From assembly GCA_951813075.1 (NCBI GenBank), contig OX638343.1, positions 3,055,999 to 3,119,998 of the forward strand: DNA of 64,000 bases, in the 5' to 3' direction. The notes below the pieces were generated by a model that saw nothing but the letters and a program-made list of their open reading frames with translations, did no database searches and was not told where the DNA came from. Origin of the DNA: Arenicellales bacterium (GTDB lineage: Bacteria > Pseudomonadota > Gammaproteobacteria > Arenicellales > JAJDZL01). How positions within the stretch are numbered: the stretch's first letter is position 1; the number at the start of each line of letters is the position of its first letter. Made by a program: the position numbers and the translations under genes. Positions 17,268 to 26,727 of this stretch are shown here, one piece after another.

Positions 17268-20072
17268 TTATTGAATCATCATTTGTGTCAGTTTTTCACG
17301 TCGTGCGATCAGTTCCCCCAGTTCTTTCTGGCATGAAATGAGACGTGTGCGCTCCTTGTCAATAATTGCGGCTGGTGCCTTGTTAAGAAATTGCTCGTTT
17401 TCCAACTTTGAATTGGAACGCTGAATTTGTATTGTCTGGGTATTGATTTCCTTTTCCAGTCGTTTGATCTGCTCGTCAAAATCTGCGGTCTCCTGAACTG
17501 AAACAATGATTCTGAACTCATTGGTCAATGCTGAAATTGCATTTGACATGTCCATTGACTCAAAATCCGAATCATTTAATTTTTCAAGTGACTTCAGTTT
17601 CGCGAGTTCCATGATTGAAGACAGATGATTCTGAAGGTATGCCAAATCTTGCGGACTATTGGTGTGGCAATATGCTGCGATCCTTTCTCCGGGGTTTATG
17701 TTCATGTCACTGCGAATATTTCGGATATTGGAAACAACTGCCTTGAGCCAATTCATTTCATCTGATGCTTCTGCATCCGTCCATTGACTCATGTCGTCGG
17801 AAAATTCCTGAAACATGATCGACCTGTCTTCGTTTTCAATCCGAATCTTACGCCAAATTTCTTCCGTGATATAGGGCATAAAGGGGTGCAAAAGGCGGAC
17901 TGTGGCATCCAACACCATGAGCAGGGTTTTCCGCAGCGAGGTTTTACATTGCTCATCGATCTTTTCATCTCGTAGCATAGTTTTGGCGATTTCGATGAAC
18001 CAAGCGCAAAACTCATCCCAGATGAATTCATATAGTTGTTTGGAAGCGATATCAAATCGGTAAATGGCGAAACCTTGCTCGATGGTTACCGTCGTTTCAT
18101 GAAGTTTGCTGACAATCCACTTTTCAGCGGTGGTTACTGGCTGAAAGTCGTTGACGCTGTAGGGTTTGACACCATCAGCGTTCATAAGAACGAAGCGCGC
18201 GGCATTCCACAATTTGTTGCAGAAGTTTCGATACCCTTCAATCCGATTCAGATCGAATCGAATATCCCGTCCTTGGGTTGCAAGACGCGCGAACGTGAAC
18301 CTTAGCGCATCGGTTCCAAACGCGGGTATGCCATCAGGATATTGCTTGCGGGTAGCCTTTTCAATTTTTGGTACCAGATCCGGTTGCATGAGCCCTGTCG
18401 TTCGCTTGCTGACCAGACTCTCCAGGTCAATGCCATCGATCAGGTCAATTGGGTCCAGAATATTGCCCTTTGATTTCGACATCTTCTGTCCTTCTGCATC
18501 TCGGACCAATCCATGAATATAGACTTCATGGAAAGGGATGTCGTTGGCAAACTTCAATCCAAACATAATCATCCTGGCGACCCAGAAGAAGATGATATCG
18601 AAGCCGGTTACCAGTACGTTCGTCGGATAGAAGAATTCAAGCTCCTCGGTTTTTTTCGGCCATCCAAGGGTCGAAAAAGGCCACAATGCGGATGAGAACC
18701 AGGTATCCAGAACATCTTCATCCTGATATAGGCTGAAATCGACGTCGCCGTGAAACGCTTTGGCTTGTTGAATTGCCGCGTCCTTGCTCCGAGCAACAAA
18801 AACATTGCCGCGTTCATCGTACCACGCCGGAATCCGATGCCCCCACCAGATTTGTCGGGAGATACACCAGTCCTCGATATTCTCCATCCAATCGAAATAT
18901 GTCCGTTCCCAGTTTTTCGGTACAAATTTGATTGTGCCGTTCTTGACTGCCTCGATCGCCGGTTCGGCAAGCGGTTTTACCTTGACAAACCATTGATCTG
19001 TCAGGAAAGGCTCTATGACCTGATCGGTTCGATCACCTCTCGGTACTTTGTATTTGTGTTTTTCAACCTTTGCGATCAAATCCAGCTGAGTCAGGTCTTC
19101 CAGAACTTTTGCTCTTGCTTGAGTGCGGCTCATACCATGGTAAGGCGTTCCGACAAGATCAATATTGGCTTCTGGTGTCATGACATTGATTACATCGAGA
19201 TCATGGCGTTCGCCGACGGCGAAATCATTGAAATCATGAGCCGGGGTGATCTTTACACAGCCGGTTCCGAATTCCGGGTCTACGTAGTCATCGGCAATGA
19301 TGGGAATCTCTCTGTCGACCAGAGGCAGGGTGACCGTCGTGCCAACCAGATGGGTATAACGCTCGTCGTCCGGATGTACCGCTACTGCAGTATCACCAAG
19401 CATGGTTTCCGGACGGGTGGTTGCAATAACGACATGTTCGGAACTGTTTGAAATCGGATATTTGAAATGCCAAAGATACCCTTCTTCCTCTTCTGACATC
19501 ACCTCGAGGTCGGATATGGCGGTCTTGAGCACAGGGTCCCAGTTGACCAATCTCTTGCCCCTATAAATCAGACCCTCTTCGTATAGTGATACAAAGACTT
19601 CGCGGACAGCTGCTGACAGGTCCTCATCCATTGTGAACCGTTCCCGTGACCAATCCAACGATGCTCCGAGTCTTTTCAGTTGATTGGTAATGGTGCCACC
19701 CGAATTGGCCTTCCACTCCCAGACGTTGTCGATAAATTTCTCTCGCCCAAGTTCAGTCCGAGATTTGCCTTGTGCCAGCAGCAGGCGTTCTACGACCATC
19801 TGAGTCGCGATGCCAGCATGATCGGACCCTGCCTGCCATAGTGATTTTCGCCCCTTCATACGATGAAACCGAGTCAAGGCGTCCATCAGAGTATTCTGGA
19901 ATGCGTGACCCATGTGCAGGCTGCCCGTCACATTGGGCGGCGGAATCATGATGCAGTACGACTCCCCGTCGCCACGAGGAGAGAAACTATCTGTTTCCTC
20001 CCATCGGCGATAGACTTGTTTTTCCAGCGTGTGTGGGTCGTAGACGCTGGCTAAATTGATTTTATTGTTCAT
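17268..20072 (-). CDS. valS: Valyl-tRNA synthetase
   Basis: This 934-residue class Ia synthetase charges tRNA-Val. The HIGH-type motif is HMGH at 53-56 within PPPNVTGSLHMGHAF, and KMSKS is at 530-534 (GQKMSKSKGN). The CP1 editing domain lies between them, with the threonine-rich VIATTRPETMLGDTAV segment. The C-terminal 65 residues form the valine-enzyme coiled-coil arm (KRLEKEINTQTIQIQRSNSK). Length fits the family. It is the last gene of pepA-holC-valS, the order in E. coli. Confidence 0.98.
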   Translation of the reverse strand: MNNKINLASVYDPHTLEKQVYRRWEETDSFSPRGDGESYCIMIPPPNVTGSLHMGHAFQNTLMDALTRFHRMKGRKSLWQAGSDHAGIATQMVVERLLLAQGKSRTELGREKFIDNVWEWKANSGGTITNQLKRLGASLDWSRERFTMDEDLSAAVREVFVSLYEEGLIYRGKRLVNWDPVLKTAISDLEVMSEEEEGYLWHFKYPISNSSEHVVIATTRPETMLGDTAVAVHPDDERYTHLVGTTVTLPLVDREIPIIADDYVDPEFGTGCVKITPAHDFNDFAVGERHDLDVINVMTPEANIDLVGTPYHGMSRTQARAKVLEDLTQLDLIAKVEKHKYKVPRGDRTDQVIEPFLTDQWFVKVKPLAEPAIEAVKNGTIKFVPKNWERTYFDWMENIEDWCISRQIWWGHRIPAWYDERGNVFVARSKDAAIQQAKAFHGDVDFSLYQDEDVLDTWFSSALWPFSTLGWPKKTEELEFFYPTNVLVTGFDIIFFWVARMIMFGLKFANDIPFHEVYIHGLVRDAEGQKMSKSKGNILDPIDLIDGIDLESLVSKRTTGLMQPDLVPKIEKATRKQYPDGIPAFGTDALRFTFARLATQGRDIRFDLNRIEGYRNFCNKLWNAARFVLMNADGVKPYSVNDFQPVTTAEKWIVSKLHETTVTIEQGFAIYRFDIASKQLYEFIWDEFCAWFIEIAKTMLRDEKIDEQCKTSLRKTLLMVLDATVRLLHPFMPYITEEIWRKIRIENEDRSIMFQEFSDDMSQWTDAEASDEMNWLKAVVSNIRNIRSDMNINPGERIAAYCHTNSPQDLAYLQNHLSSIMELAKLKSLEKLNDSDFESMDMSNAISALTNEFRIIVSVQETADFDEQIKRLEKEINTQTIQIQRSNSKLENEQFLNKAPAAIIDKERTRLISCQKELGELIARREKLTQMMIQ

Positions 20073-20133
20073 TCGGCTAGAGAACTGAATTGTGAACTAG
20101 TGATTCCGACTGTGCGATATGCGTTTACGGCAC

Positions 20134-20574
20134 TTACAGAAAATGCTTGGTTGGTTCGGTACCCAAAAGAGTCGTATAGTGACTGATCTTTTTCTGTGCA
20201 ATCGCGACGTCCTCGTCGGTTGAGCCAACGGGTTCAATGACTCGCTGAAACTGCTGAGCGTATTCGACTACGTTCTGATGCAAAGAAATCATGACATCAT
20301 TGAACTGATCGGATGGCTGTGAGTGGCCGATCACGACTGGAAATCGTTCGAGATCGACCGGTTTGTTTCGATCATAAATTATATGTGGAACAAAACTATT
20401 GGGAGCGAATGTCCAAAGCAGATTGTCCAGCACATCACACATCTCGCTGCTACTTGCGTTCAGGTAGACCTTGTGACCTCTATTGAATGCGGTATTTGCC
20501 AAATTACACGCCAAACGCAATTTCCCATCACTGTCAGATTGTTTGAGAAAGTAGAAAACAACCGTAGTTGACAT
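20134..20574 (-). CDS. holC: DNA polymerase III chi subunit
   Basis: The 146-residue protein resembles HolC (chi), the clamp-loader accessory subunit that links the polymerase III holoenzyme to single-strand binding protein. Typical features are the N-terminal strand VVFYFLKQ, the helix region ANTAFNRGHKVYLNA, DNLLWTFAPNSFVPH and the segment RFPVVIGHSQP. The frame runs upstream into pepA; ATG 20574, 22 bases after the pepA stop, gives the normal start. The protein is only moderately conserved in this family, but its place between pepA and valS makes the call firm. Confidence 0.9.
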   Translation of the reverse strand: MSTTVVFYFLKQSDSDGKLRLACNLANTAFNRGHKVYLNASSSEMCDVLDNLLWTFAPNSFVPHIIYDRNKPVDLERFPVVIGHSQPSDQFNDVMISLHQNVVEYAQQFQRVIEPVGSTDEDVAIAQKKISHYTTLLGTEPTKHFL

Positions 20575-20596
20575 GCAGATTTGCTCAGTCGGATGA

Positions 20597-22084
20597 TCAG
20601 CAGCGATCAAGTACGAACTGCACGAACAGACTGACCGGTCTTCCCGTTGCGCCTTTGGCTTTACCCGTATTCCATGCGGTTCCGGCAATATCCAGATGCG
20701 CCCACTTCATTTCTTCGGTAAACCTTGCCAGGAAGCATGCTGCTGTAATAGCTCCAGCATCTCGGCCGCCAATGTTTGCCACATCCGCAAAATTCGAATC
20801 CAGTTGAGACTGATAGTCATCCCAAAGTGGCATCGGCCAGACTCGATCCTCGCTGGAATTGCCTGCACAGACCAGTGCATCGGTCAGTTCCGAATCGCTG
20901 CAAAACAACCCGCTGGGATGTTTGCCAAGTGCGACCACGCAAGCGCCGGTGAGGGTCGCCGCATCAATGACAACTGCGGGGTCGAATCGTCTTATATAGG
21001 TCAATGCGTCACAGAGTATCAATCGGCCTTCCGCATCAGTGTTGAGAATTTCGATCGTGATGCCGGACATGCTTTTGACAATATCGCCAGGTTTGTTGGC
21101 GGCTCCGTCCGGAAGATTCTCACTACTCGCGACAACACCGATCACATTGATGGGAAGTTTCAGCTGCGAGATGGACAGCATCGCGCCGAGCACCCCAGCG
21201 CCACCGCACATGTCAAATTTCATCTCATCCATCGCGCCAGCTGGTTTGATTGAGATACCGCCGGCATCAAATGTGAGTCCCTTTCCGACAAAGATCACAG
21301 GACGGTCGTTTTCATCTGCGCCCTGATATTTCATGATGATCAGTTTGGCTGGTTCGCGGCTGCCGCGAGATACGGATAACAGCGATCCCATCCCGAGTTC
21401 TTCCATTTGATCCTCGTCGAGGATCTCCACGTCGATATCACCGCCAGTTCCGATTTCTCTTGCCTTGTCAGCGAGATATGTCGGTGTGCATATATTGCCC
21501 GGCAGATTTCCCAAGTCTTTTGCCAGGCTGACGCCTTCACTGATTGCTTTACCGATTCGAACTCCCTGGCGGATTTGCGCGAGACTCTTTGACTCGTCCG
21601 TCGCGATCTGAATTCGCCAGGTTTTCGGGCGTTTTTTTGGTTTTTTCTTCAGTTGATCGAACCTGTAAAGCCGTTGGCTGCTTGTTTCAACGACACGTCT
21701 CGCCATCCACGAAATATCACGATCCTGAAGGTGCATGTCGCTGATAAAAAGGGTAACACTGTCCGCAGTAAGATTGACCAAGAAATTCGCTACGCCACTG
21801 ATTGCCAGATTGAACTGCTTGGTCGAGAATTCTTTTCGCGGACCGAGCCGAAAAATGATGATTCGTTTCGATTTGATACCCTGGACAATCGGAATCAGTG
21901 CGCAACTGCCGGGTTTTTCGGCGAGATCGCCATTCTCGATCAAAGATGCTATTGCACCTTTGGTTTTATCGTTCAATTGTTGGGCTGAAGTAGTAAAATC
22001 CTTGTTATCGTAAATTCCGACAACCAGATAACCGGAAGTGCATTCGGTCGCGTTAACGGATTTTGAAGTGAATATTACGGACAT
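20597..22084 (-). CDS. pepA: Cytosol leucyl aminopeptidase (M17)
   Basis: This 495-residue M17 metallo-aminopeptidase removes N-terminal residues from peptides with two metal ions; in E. coli it also binds DNA in Xer recombination and carAB control. The metal and catalytic region VGKGLTFDAGGISIKPAGAM and the family signature NTDAEGRLILCDAL are intact. The start at 22084 has a GGAGGAGAT ribosome binding site. It begins the pepA-holC-valS operon and is divergent from lptF; the 163-base gap between them should hold promoters for both directions. Confidence 0.97.
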   Translation of the reverse strand: MSVIFTSKSVNATECTSGYLVVGIYDNKDFTTSAQQLNDKTKGAIASLIENGDLAEKPGSCALIPIVQGIKSKRIIIFRLGPRKEFSTKQFNLAISGVANFLVNLTADSVTLFISDMHLQDRDISWMARRVVETSSQRLYRFDQLKKKPKKRPKTWRIQIATDESKSLAQIRQGVRIGKAISEGVSLAKDLGNLPGNICTPTYLADKAREIGTGGDIDVEILDEDQMEELGMGSLLSVSRGSREPAKLIIMKYQGADENDRPVIFVGKGLTFDAGGISIKPAGAMDEMKFDMCGGAGVLGAMLSISQLKLPINVIGVVASSENLPDGAANKPGDIVKSMSGITIEILNTDAEGRLILCDALTYIRRFDPAVVIDAATLTGACVVALGKHPSGLFCSDSELTDALVCAGNSSEDRVWPMPLWDDYQSQLDSNFADVANIGGRDAGAITAACFLARFTEEMKWAHLDIAGTAWNTGKAKGATGRPVSLFVQFVLDRC

Positions 22085-22247
22085 GGATCTCCTCCGAGTT
22101 TGAAATCGGTTACTGCAGAAGCGACATGCTTTTGATCAACATGGTTTCGTTTACCAATTTTACCAGAACACCATGAATTGTTTTGTCGTTGAGTTGGCCG
22201 TGAGTTCAGCAATGTCACCTCCGAACGAATCAGATGATTGATAGGAC

Positions 22248-23342
22248 ATGCGGATCTTCCGTAAAAATCTAATCAGCGAGACTTCGGTCAACTACGCTGT
22301 CGTCCTTTTCATGACGATTGGAATTTTCGCTGTCGTGAAGTTTCTCGGCTTGTTGAAGCGAGCGGTGCAGGGCAGTCTTCCGATTGACGGACTAGGGTTG
22401 ATCCTCACACTGAAGGTGGCAACCTTTCTGGATGTCATACTTACGCCGGCACTCTACATCTCAATTCTGCTTGTGTTGATTCGATGGAATCGAGACAATG
22501 AAATCACCGCCTATGCAACCGGTGGTATAGGTCCAATGGGATACTCCACGCCAGCGCTGATAGTCGCATTTTTTTCAACAATTCTGGTGGCGCTTTGTTC
22601 TTTTGTGATTGGGCCTTCGGCCGAGATGGCTTACCAGAAAAAGGTTGCAGGTTACCGTCAAAGTCTTAAGAGCATCCCTTTTGAAGAAGGACGGTTCCGA
22701 GACTTTCGAGGCGGTCGGAGCGTTGTATATTTCGGCGAAAAGAACAGTGACGGTACGACTGACGCCGATACAAATCGAATACGTTTGTTTTACGTCATTT
22801 CCGAACCAGACAGCAAGGAAATCATTGTGGCGCAGGATGGAGAATATACCCTCAACCTGAACGACAAAATGGAAACGCTGAACGTAGTCAACGGTCACCG
22901 ATATCGAATATCGCAAAAATTGCGCAGTTATGAGTTAACCGAGTTCACGTCGTTTACCGAATCTGTGCCAATTCTGGAATATGAACTCAGTACCATCATA
23001 ACGAAAGCAAAACCGACCCTGCAGTTGATCGGTTCGAACCTCCCAGCAGATGTGGCGGAGCTGGAATGGCGAATTTCCAAAGTCATCGTTATGCCTATGG
23101 TGGTGCTGTTGGCATTCGCTTTTGGAAGTAGCAGGATAACCTCGCGAATGAGTGGCAGCCTTGTCGGTGCTGTTCTGGTGTATTTCGTCTATGGAAGTCT
23201 GGTTGGCTTTATTGTCGACATCGAACGGACGCGGTTTTTCGGTATCGACGTATTTCTATGGCTACCGCATGTATTCGTTGCATTGCTGATTGGCTGGGTG
23301 GTACTGCGAGCTCACCAGAACCGTGGAATTATTCCCACCTAG
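22248..23342 (+). CDS. lptF: LPS export ABC transporter permease LptF
   Basis: LptF is one of two permeases in the LptB2FG complex that pulls lipopolysaccharide from the inner membrane and feeds it to the LptC-LptA bridge. The 364-residue YjgP/YjgQ-family protein has N-terminal membrane segments (residues about 15-35, 50-75 and 100-122), a periplasmic beta-rich domain and C-terminal membrane segments (about 280-360). lptG follows 16 bases after its stop. Assignment as LptF rather than LptG rests on its first position next to divergent pepA. Confidence 0.93.
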   Translation: MRIFRKNLISETSVNYAVVLFMTIGIFAVVKFLGLLKRAVQGSLPIDGLGLILTLKVATFLDVILTPALYISILLVLIRWNRDNEITAYATGGIGPMGYSTPALIVAFFSTILVALCSFVIGPSAEMAYQKKVAGYRQSLKSIPFEEGRFRDFRGGRSVVYFGEKNSDGTTDADTNRIRLFYVISEPDSKEIIVAQDGEYTLNLNDKMETLNVVNGHRYRISQKLRSYELTEFTSFTESVPILEYELSTIITKAKPTLQLIGSNLPADVAELEWRISKVIVMPMVVLLAFAFGSSRITSRMSGSLVGAVLVYFVYGSLVGFIVDIERTRFFGIDVFLWLPHVFVALLIGWVVLRAHQNRGIIPT

Positions 23343-23358
23343 TGCAGATTCTGCAACG

Positions 23359-24432
23359 ATGAAAAAATTTTGGATCATTGACTTTTATTTTGGTCGGGAA
23401 ATTACGACCAAATGCGTGATTACCGGGATTTGGCTGCTCGCCATATATCTTTTCATCTCACTACTGGATTTGCTGGAAGACGTAAACGTCGAGGAAGATT
23501 TCCAATTTGTAGGAGAAATCCTGCTTTATTCGATCCCCAGAATGTTGTATGAGCTGGCGCCGATGATTCTTCTGATCGGTACCATCCTCGCTATGGCGAC
23601 GCTTTCACGCAGTTTGGAGTTGGTTGCGTTACAGGCGGGTGGCGTGTCGAAGTTCCGTGTTACCGCATCAGTGGTCGGTTATGCGATGTTTGTCGCGCTG
23701 ATCATGTTTGTCTGGGGTGAGTTGGTGGTGCCCAAGAGTGAAGTCACACTGTACCTGAAGAAAGACAATCACGTCAGTCGGCAAAACGCCGAGACGCCGG
23801 AATACGGACTGTGGTACCGAGACGGCAATCAATTCATACACGTTACGCCGAAGTTGAGTGACAATACCCTGAAAAGCATAGAGATTTATCATTTTGACCA
23901 AAATGGACGCCTGGTGAAGTTAACCAACGCAGCAGGTGGGATATTCAGCAAAGAGAAAAAGAATCTCAAGTTGTATGGCGTCATCGAAAGCACGCTTGAG
24001 AACCGAAGGATTGTGCGGCTCAAGTCGGAAAGCAAGGATCACCGGATTGAAGCTGAGCTGAATGTAATCGGCGCTCACAAACGAGACCCGTCGCAATTGA
24101 CAATGATTGAACTTTACCGGGCGATCAATTTTCTCAAAGTCAACGGGTTGAAAACCGAATTTCTTGATCTGGCGTTTTGGAACCGGCTCATCTCTCCGAT
24201 ATCCTTGTTTGTCATGGCGCTGTTTGCAGTGTTGTTCGCTTACCGCTTCCGTCCGAAAGTGAGTAACGGTCACCTGGTATTTGTTGGATTGCTATTCGGT
24301 TTACTCTATTTTTCGATTCAACATTCAGTCGGCTATGTCACGTTGTTGAATGGGTTACAACCGGTGATCGGAACATTTACCACCTTTTTGGTCTTTTCGA
24401 TCGCAGCAGTTGTAGCGATAGCTCGAAACTAG
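23359..24432 (+). CDS. lptG: LPS export ABC transporter permease LptG
   Basis: The 357-residue partner permease of LptF has the same layout: three N-terminal membrane segments, a periplasmic beta-jellyroll-like domain (WYRDGNQFIHV and following) and three C-terminal segments. The start is ATG 23359 (MKKFWIIDFYFGREI); the open frame reaches 23 codons back into lptF, but those codons do not look like LptG. Translational linkage with lptF is likely given 16 bases between them. An AT-rich gap and a reverse tRNA follow. Confidence 0.94.
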   Translation: MKKFWIIDFYFGREITTKCVITGIWLLAIYLFISLLDLLEDVNVEEDFQFVGEILLYSIPRMLYELAPMILLIGTILAMATLSRSLELVALQAGGVSKFRVTASVVGYAMFVALIMFVWGELVVPKSEVTLYLKKDNHVSRQNAETPEYGLWYRDGNQFIHVTPKLSDNTLKSIEIYHFDQNGRLVKLTNAAGGIFSKEKKNLKLYGVIESTLENRRIVRLKSESKDHRIEAELNVIGAHKRDPSQLTMIELYRAINFLKVNGLKTEFLDLAFWNRLISPISLFVMALFAVLFAYRFRPKVSNGHLVFVGLLFGLLYFSIQHSVGYVTLLNGLQPVIGTFTTFLVFSIAAVVAIARN

Positions 24433-24828
24433 GGACGAAGGTTCCAGTCTGTCATCAAATTCGACAACCTGGAGTTGGTGGAATTCTGTTTTTATTGTCA
24501 GCCAAATCCTGTGGATTCTTGTCCACAATTCCAAGAATTACGCTTTTTCACAATAACTTACAGAACAAGAACAGACACAAAGATATACACAACGAGGTCA
24601 GACGCTATTTTTGCTAAGTTAGGTAGGTTTTATATAGTAAGAGTTAAGAAAATACTTTTAACTTATTGATAATGAATAATATAAATTGAAAAAAAGGAAA
24701 ATTTAAAAATTTCTATATCTGTGACGTAACTGAAATTACAAAGCAAGGCAGGTTGTTCACAGAGTTATTGACAGCCAAGATTCCCTGTTAGTTGTGTAGA
24801 ACCATGTTGTACAAGGGATCGTGTGATC
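24433..24828. other. AT-rich gap after lptG with DnaA-box-like sites (origin candidate)
   Basis: No gene is seen in these 396 bases. The part at about 24605-24720 is extremely AT-rich. Around it lie TTTTTCACA (24544-24552, a full match to TTWTNCACA) and one-mismatch sites TTGTCCACA (24519-24527), ATATACACA (24583-24591), TTGTTCACA (24753-24761) and TTATTGACA (24765-24773). TGTGGA/TCCACA form an inverted repeat at 24510-24527. This layout resembles a replication origin with an unwinding element, but it could be chance in AT-rich DNA. dnaA and gidA are not nearby. Confidence 0.22.
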
Positions 24829-24905
24829 TGGCGCCCCGAAGACGATTCGAACGTCCAACCTGCCGCTTAGGAGGCGGCTGCTCTATCCTATTGAGCTATC
24901 GGGGC
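24829..24905 (-). tRNA. tRNA-Arg (anticodon CCT)
   Basis: A 77-base cloverleaf on the reverse strand with encoded CCA. The acceptor GCCCCGA pairs with TCGGGGC and the discriminator is G. The anticodon stem GCCGC/GCGGC holds the loop CTCCTAA, giving CCT, which reads AGG codons. Confidence 0.96.
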
Positions 24906-25503
24906 GTGGTGAAGCCGTTAGCGTGTGATCAGAGGCAATATTAATAGTCTTTTTCTGTAAGCAGGTGTTATCAATCTGCAGACATGGCGGACAAGCATGG
25001 ATAGCTTGAAACTAGATTGCCTCATGATGCAAGAATATGACTTTGGCCGACATCGAAATTCGTGTCACGTTCGCTGACAACAGCCTTAAATTGTTCCAAT
25101 CCTTCTGCCTTGTCGAGGTTATCTTATTGAATGGTATCCATCGCCACAAGAGATCGATTCTCCAAAATCATTCAAACCTCCTGTATGCTTGCTTCAGATC
25201 GTCGATTTGTATCTTTATCCATTTCTGATTGCTGCTTGGTTGGTTGAATTTGTCAACTTGAACGGTGTTAGCATAATGAGATGTGGCACTACATCATAAC
25301 GATTTATTGAACTAATGCAATGCGAATCCGAACGAACTGGACGAATTGTCCATGCCAGATCTGAATTTTATTGATTGACGAGAAAATGCACGAGTATTAA
25401 AACTGTAAGGTCGAAGTACCGAAATCGCCTTCATCTGAGTTTCGGCGATTTAACTGAAGCGGTGGGCTTCCGGCGAGATACGCAATTGATGACTTCAATG
25501 ATG
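24906..25503. other. Gap without a supported gene; possible decayed small ORF
   Basis: No intact gene is convincing here. On the reverse strand from 25222 to 25022 one frame reads about 67 codons with polar, protein-like composition (for example DNLDKAEGLEQFKAVVSERD) but is broken by an in-frame TGA and an in-frame TAA. An AGGAGG lies just before the internal ATG that follows the first stop. It may be the relic of a small gene. The rest shows nothing that I can name. Confidence 0.25.
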
Positions 25504-26727
25504 TCACTCATGCAGTGCATAACCACTCGCATAAGTATCGATAATTGATTTGACGATTTCTGAGCTTGTGAGATTGTGCGGAAAACGGTCTGGTGACACA
25601 GCTGGCAGGTCGTACGGTGGCTCTCCATTGATAATCCAGTTGACCAGAAAATTACCGGATCCGCCACCTGTGCCAATTCCGATACAGAATCCAGTTGCCA
25701 GCCAAAGGCCATGAAAGCCCATAACCGGGCCTAACAACGGACAGCCATCAGGGGTGTAGCAGATCAGACCATTGAATACAGTTTTAAGCCCAGCCTGCGC
25801 AAAAACCGGTATCCGGTCGAAAAGGTGCGGCAGGTGTGAGTCCAGAATCTTGATATTGTTCGGTAGCAGTTCACCGCTGTAGTCTCTTGGAATACCATCC
25901 ACACCCCAAGGTACCGGTTCCGACTCGTAAACCCCACACAAAATTCCGTTTCCCTCCTGTCTGAAGTTGGCGGGTGTGACCGGGTCGCGAATGACCGGCA
26001 GCTCGAATCCGAGCCGCTCGATTTCAGGGATGCTCTCGGTAATCAGTTCGTGGTGTTCAAGTGGGAAGACGGGCACATTGATGTCGAGTCGAGCGAGCAG
26101 TTCTCTGGCCCAAAAGCTGTTGGCAACAACGACATGTTCAGCGATTACTGACGAATCGGATAAAACAATCTTCCAACGACCATCCGACGTTGGTTCGATC
26201 TCCTCCACCCTGGTTCCACATCGGATCGAGGCACCGCGATTTCGTGCAGCTTTAGCCAGCGCGTGTGTCGCGCCTGATGCATCAAGATGTCCATCATCTG
26301 GTGTGTGGGCCGCACCAACCAAGTCTTCGGTTGTCAGCAGAGGATGAAGCTTACTGATCTCGTCTGCATCAATCACTCGGTATGTGACCCGCAATTCGTC
26401 AAAAACAGATTGAAGGTTGGTGAAATACTCAAGTTCTTCAGATGTCGATGCGAGTCTCAGACTGCCCGATCTATGGAACCCGATCGAAATATCAGACTCG
26501 GATTGCGCTTTGAGATAGCTGCTGACTGATTCGACATACAGACGAGTGATGCTCGGATAGTGACCGAAAAATGTCACGTTTCCGGCCGCATGCCAGGTTG
26601 AGCCCGACGTCAGTTCTGATTTTTCCACAAGTATTGAATCGGTCCATCCGTGCCGTGCCAGATGGAATAGTACGCTGCACCCGACAATGCCACCACCGAT
26701 CACCACTACCCGGTGTCGCTCTGTCAA
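25504..26727 (-). CDS. DMGDH/sarcosine-oxidase-like FAD-dependent amine oxidoreductase without folate domain
   Basis: The 407-residue protein is a DAO-family flavoprotein. The FAD-binding GGGIVG motif is at residues 11-16, and GSTWHAAGN (H46) matches the segment in which dimethylglycine dehydrogenases attach FAD through histidine. The C-terminal FAD segment TGFCIGIGTGGGSG is intact. Full-size dimethylglycine and sarcosine dehydrogenases carry an extra GcvT-like tetrahydrofolate domain of about 400 residues; this protein stops before it. It may therefore release formaldehyde or use a separate acceptor. Its ATG overlaps the stop of the MttB-like gene by 4 bases, so the two are translationally coupled and probably act in one N-methyl amine pathway. 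The substrate is not known. Confidence 0.85.
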   Translation of the reverse strand: MTERHRVVVIGGGIVGCSVLFHLARHGWTDSILVEKSELTSGSTWHAAGNVTFFGHYPSITRLYVESVSSYLKAQSESDISIGFHRSGSLRLASTSEELEYFTNLQSVFDELRVTYRVIDADEISKLHPLLTTEDLVGAAHTPDDGHLDASGATHALAKAARNRGASIRCGTRVEEIEPTSDGRWKIVLSDSSVIAEHVVVANSFWARELLARLDINVPVFPLEHHELITESIPEIERLGFELPVIRDPVTPANFRQEGNGILCGVYESEPVPWGVDGIPRDYSGELLPNNIKILDSHLPHLFDRIPVFAQAGLKTVFNGLICYTPDGCPLLGPVMGFHGLWLATGFCIGIGTGGGSGNFLVNWIINGEPPYDLPAVSPDRFPHNLTSSEIVKSIIDTYASGYALHE

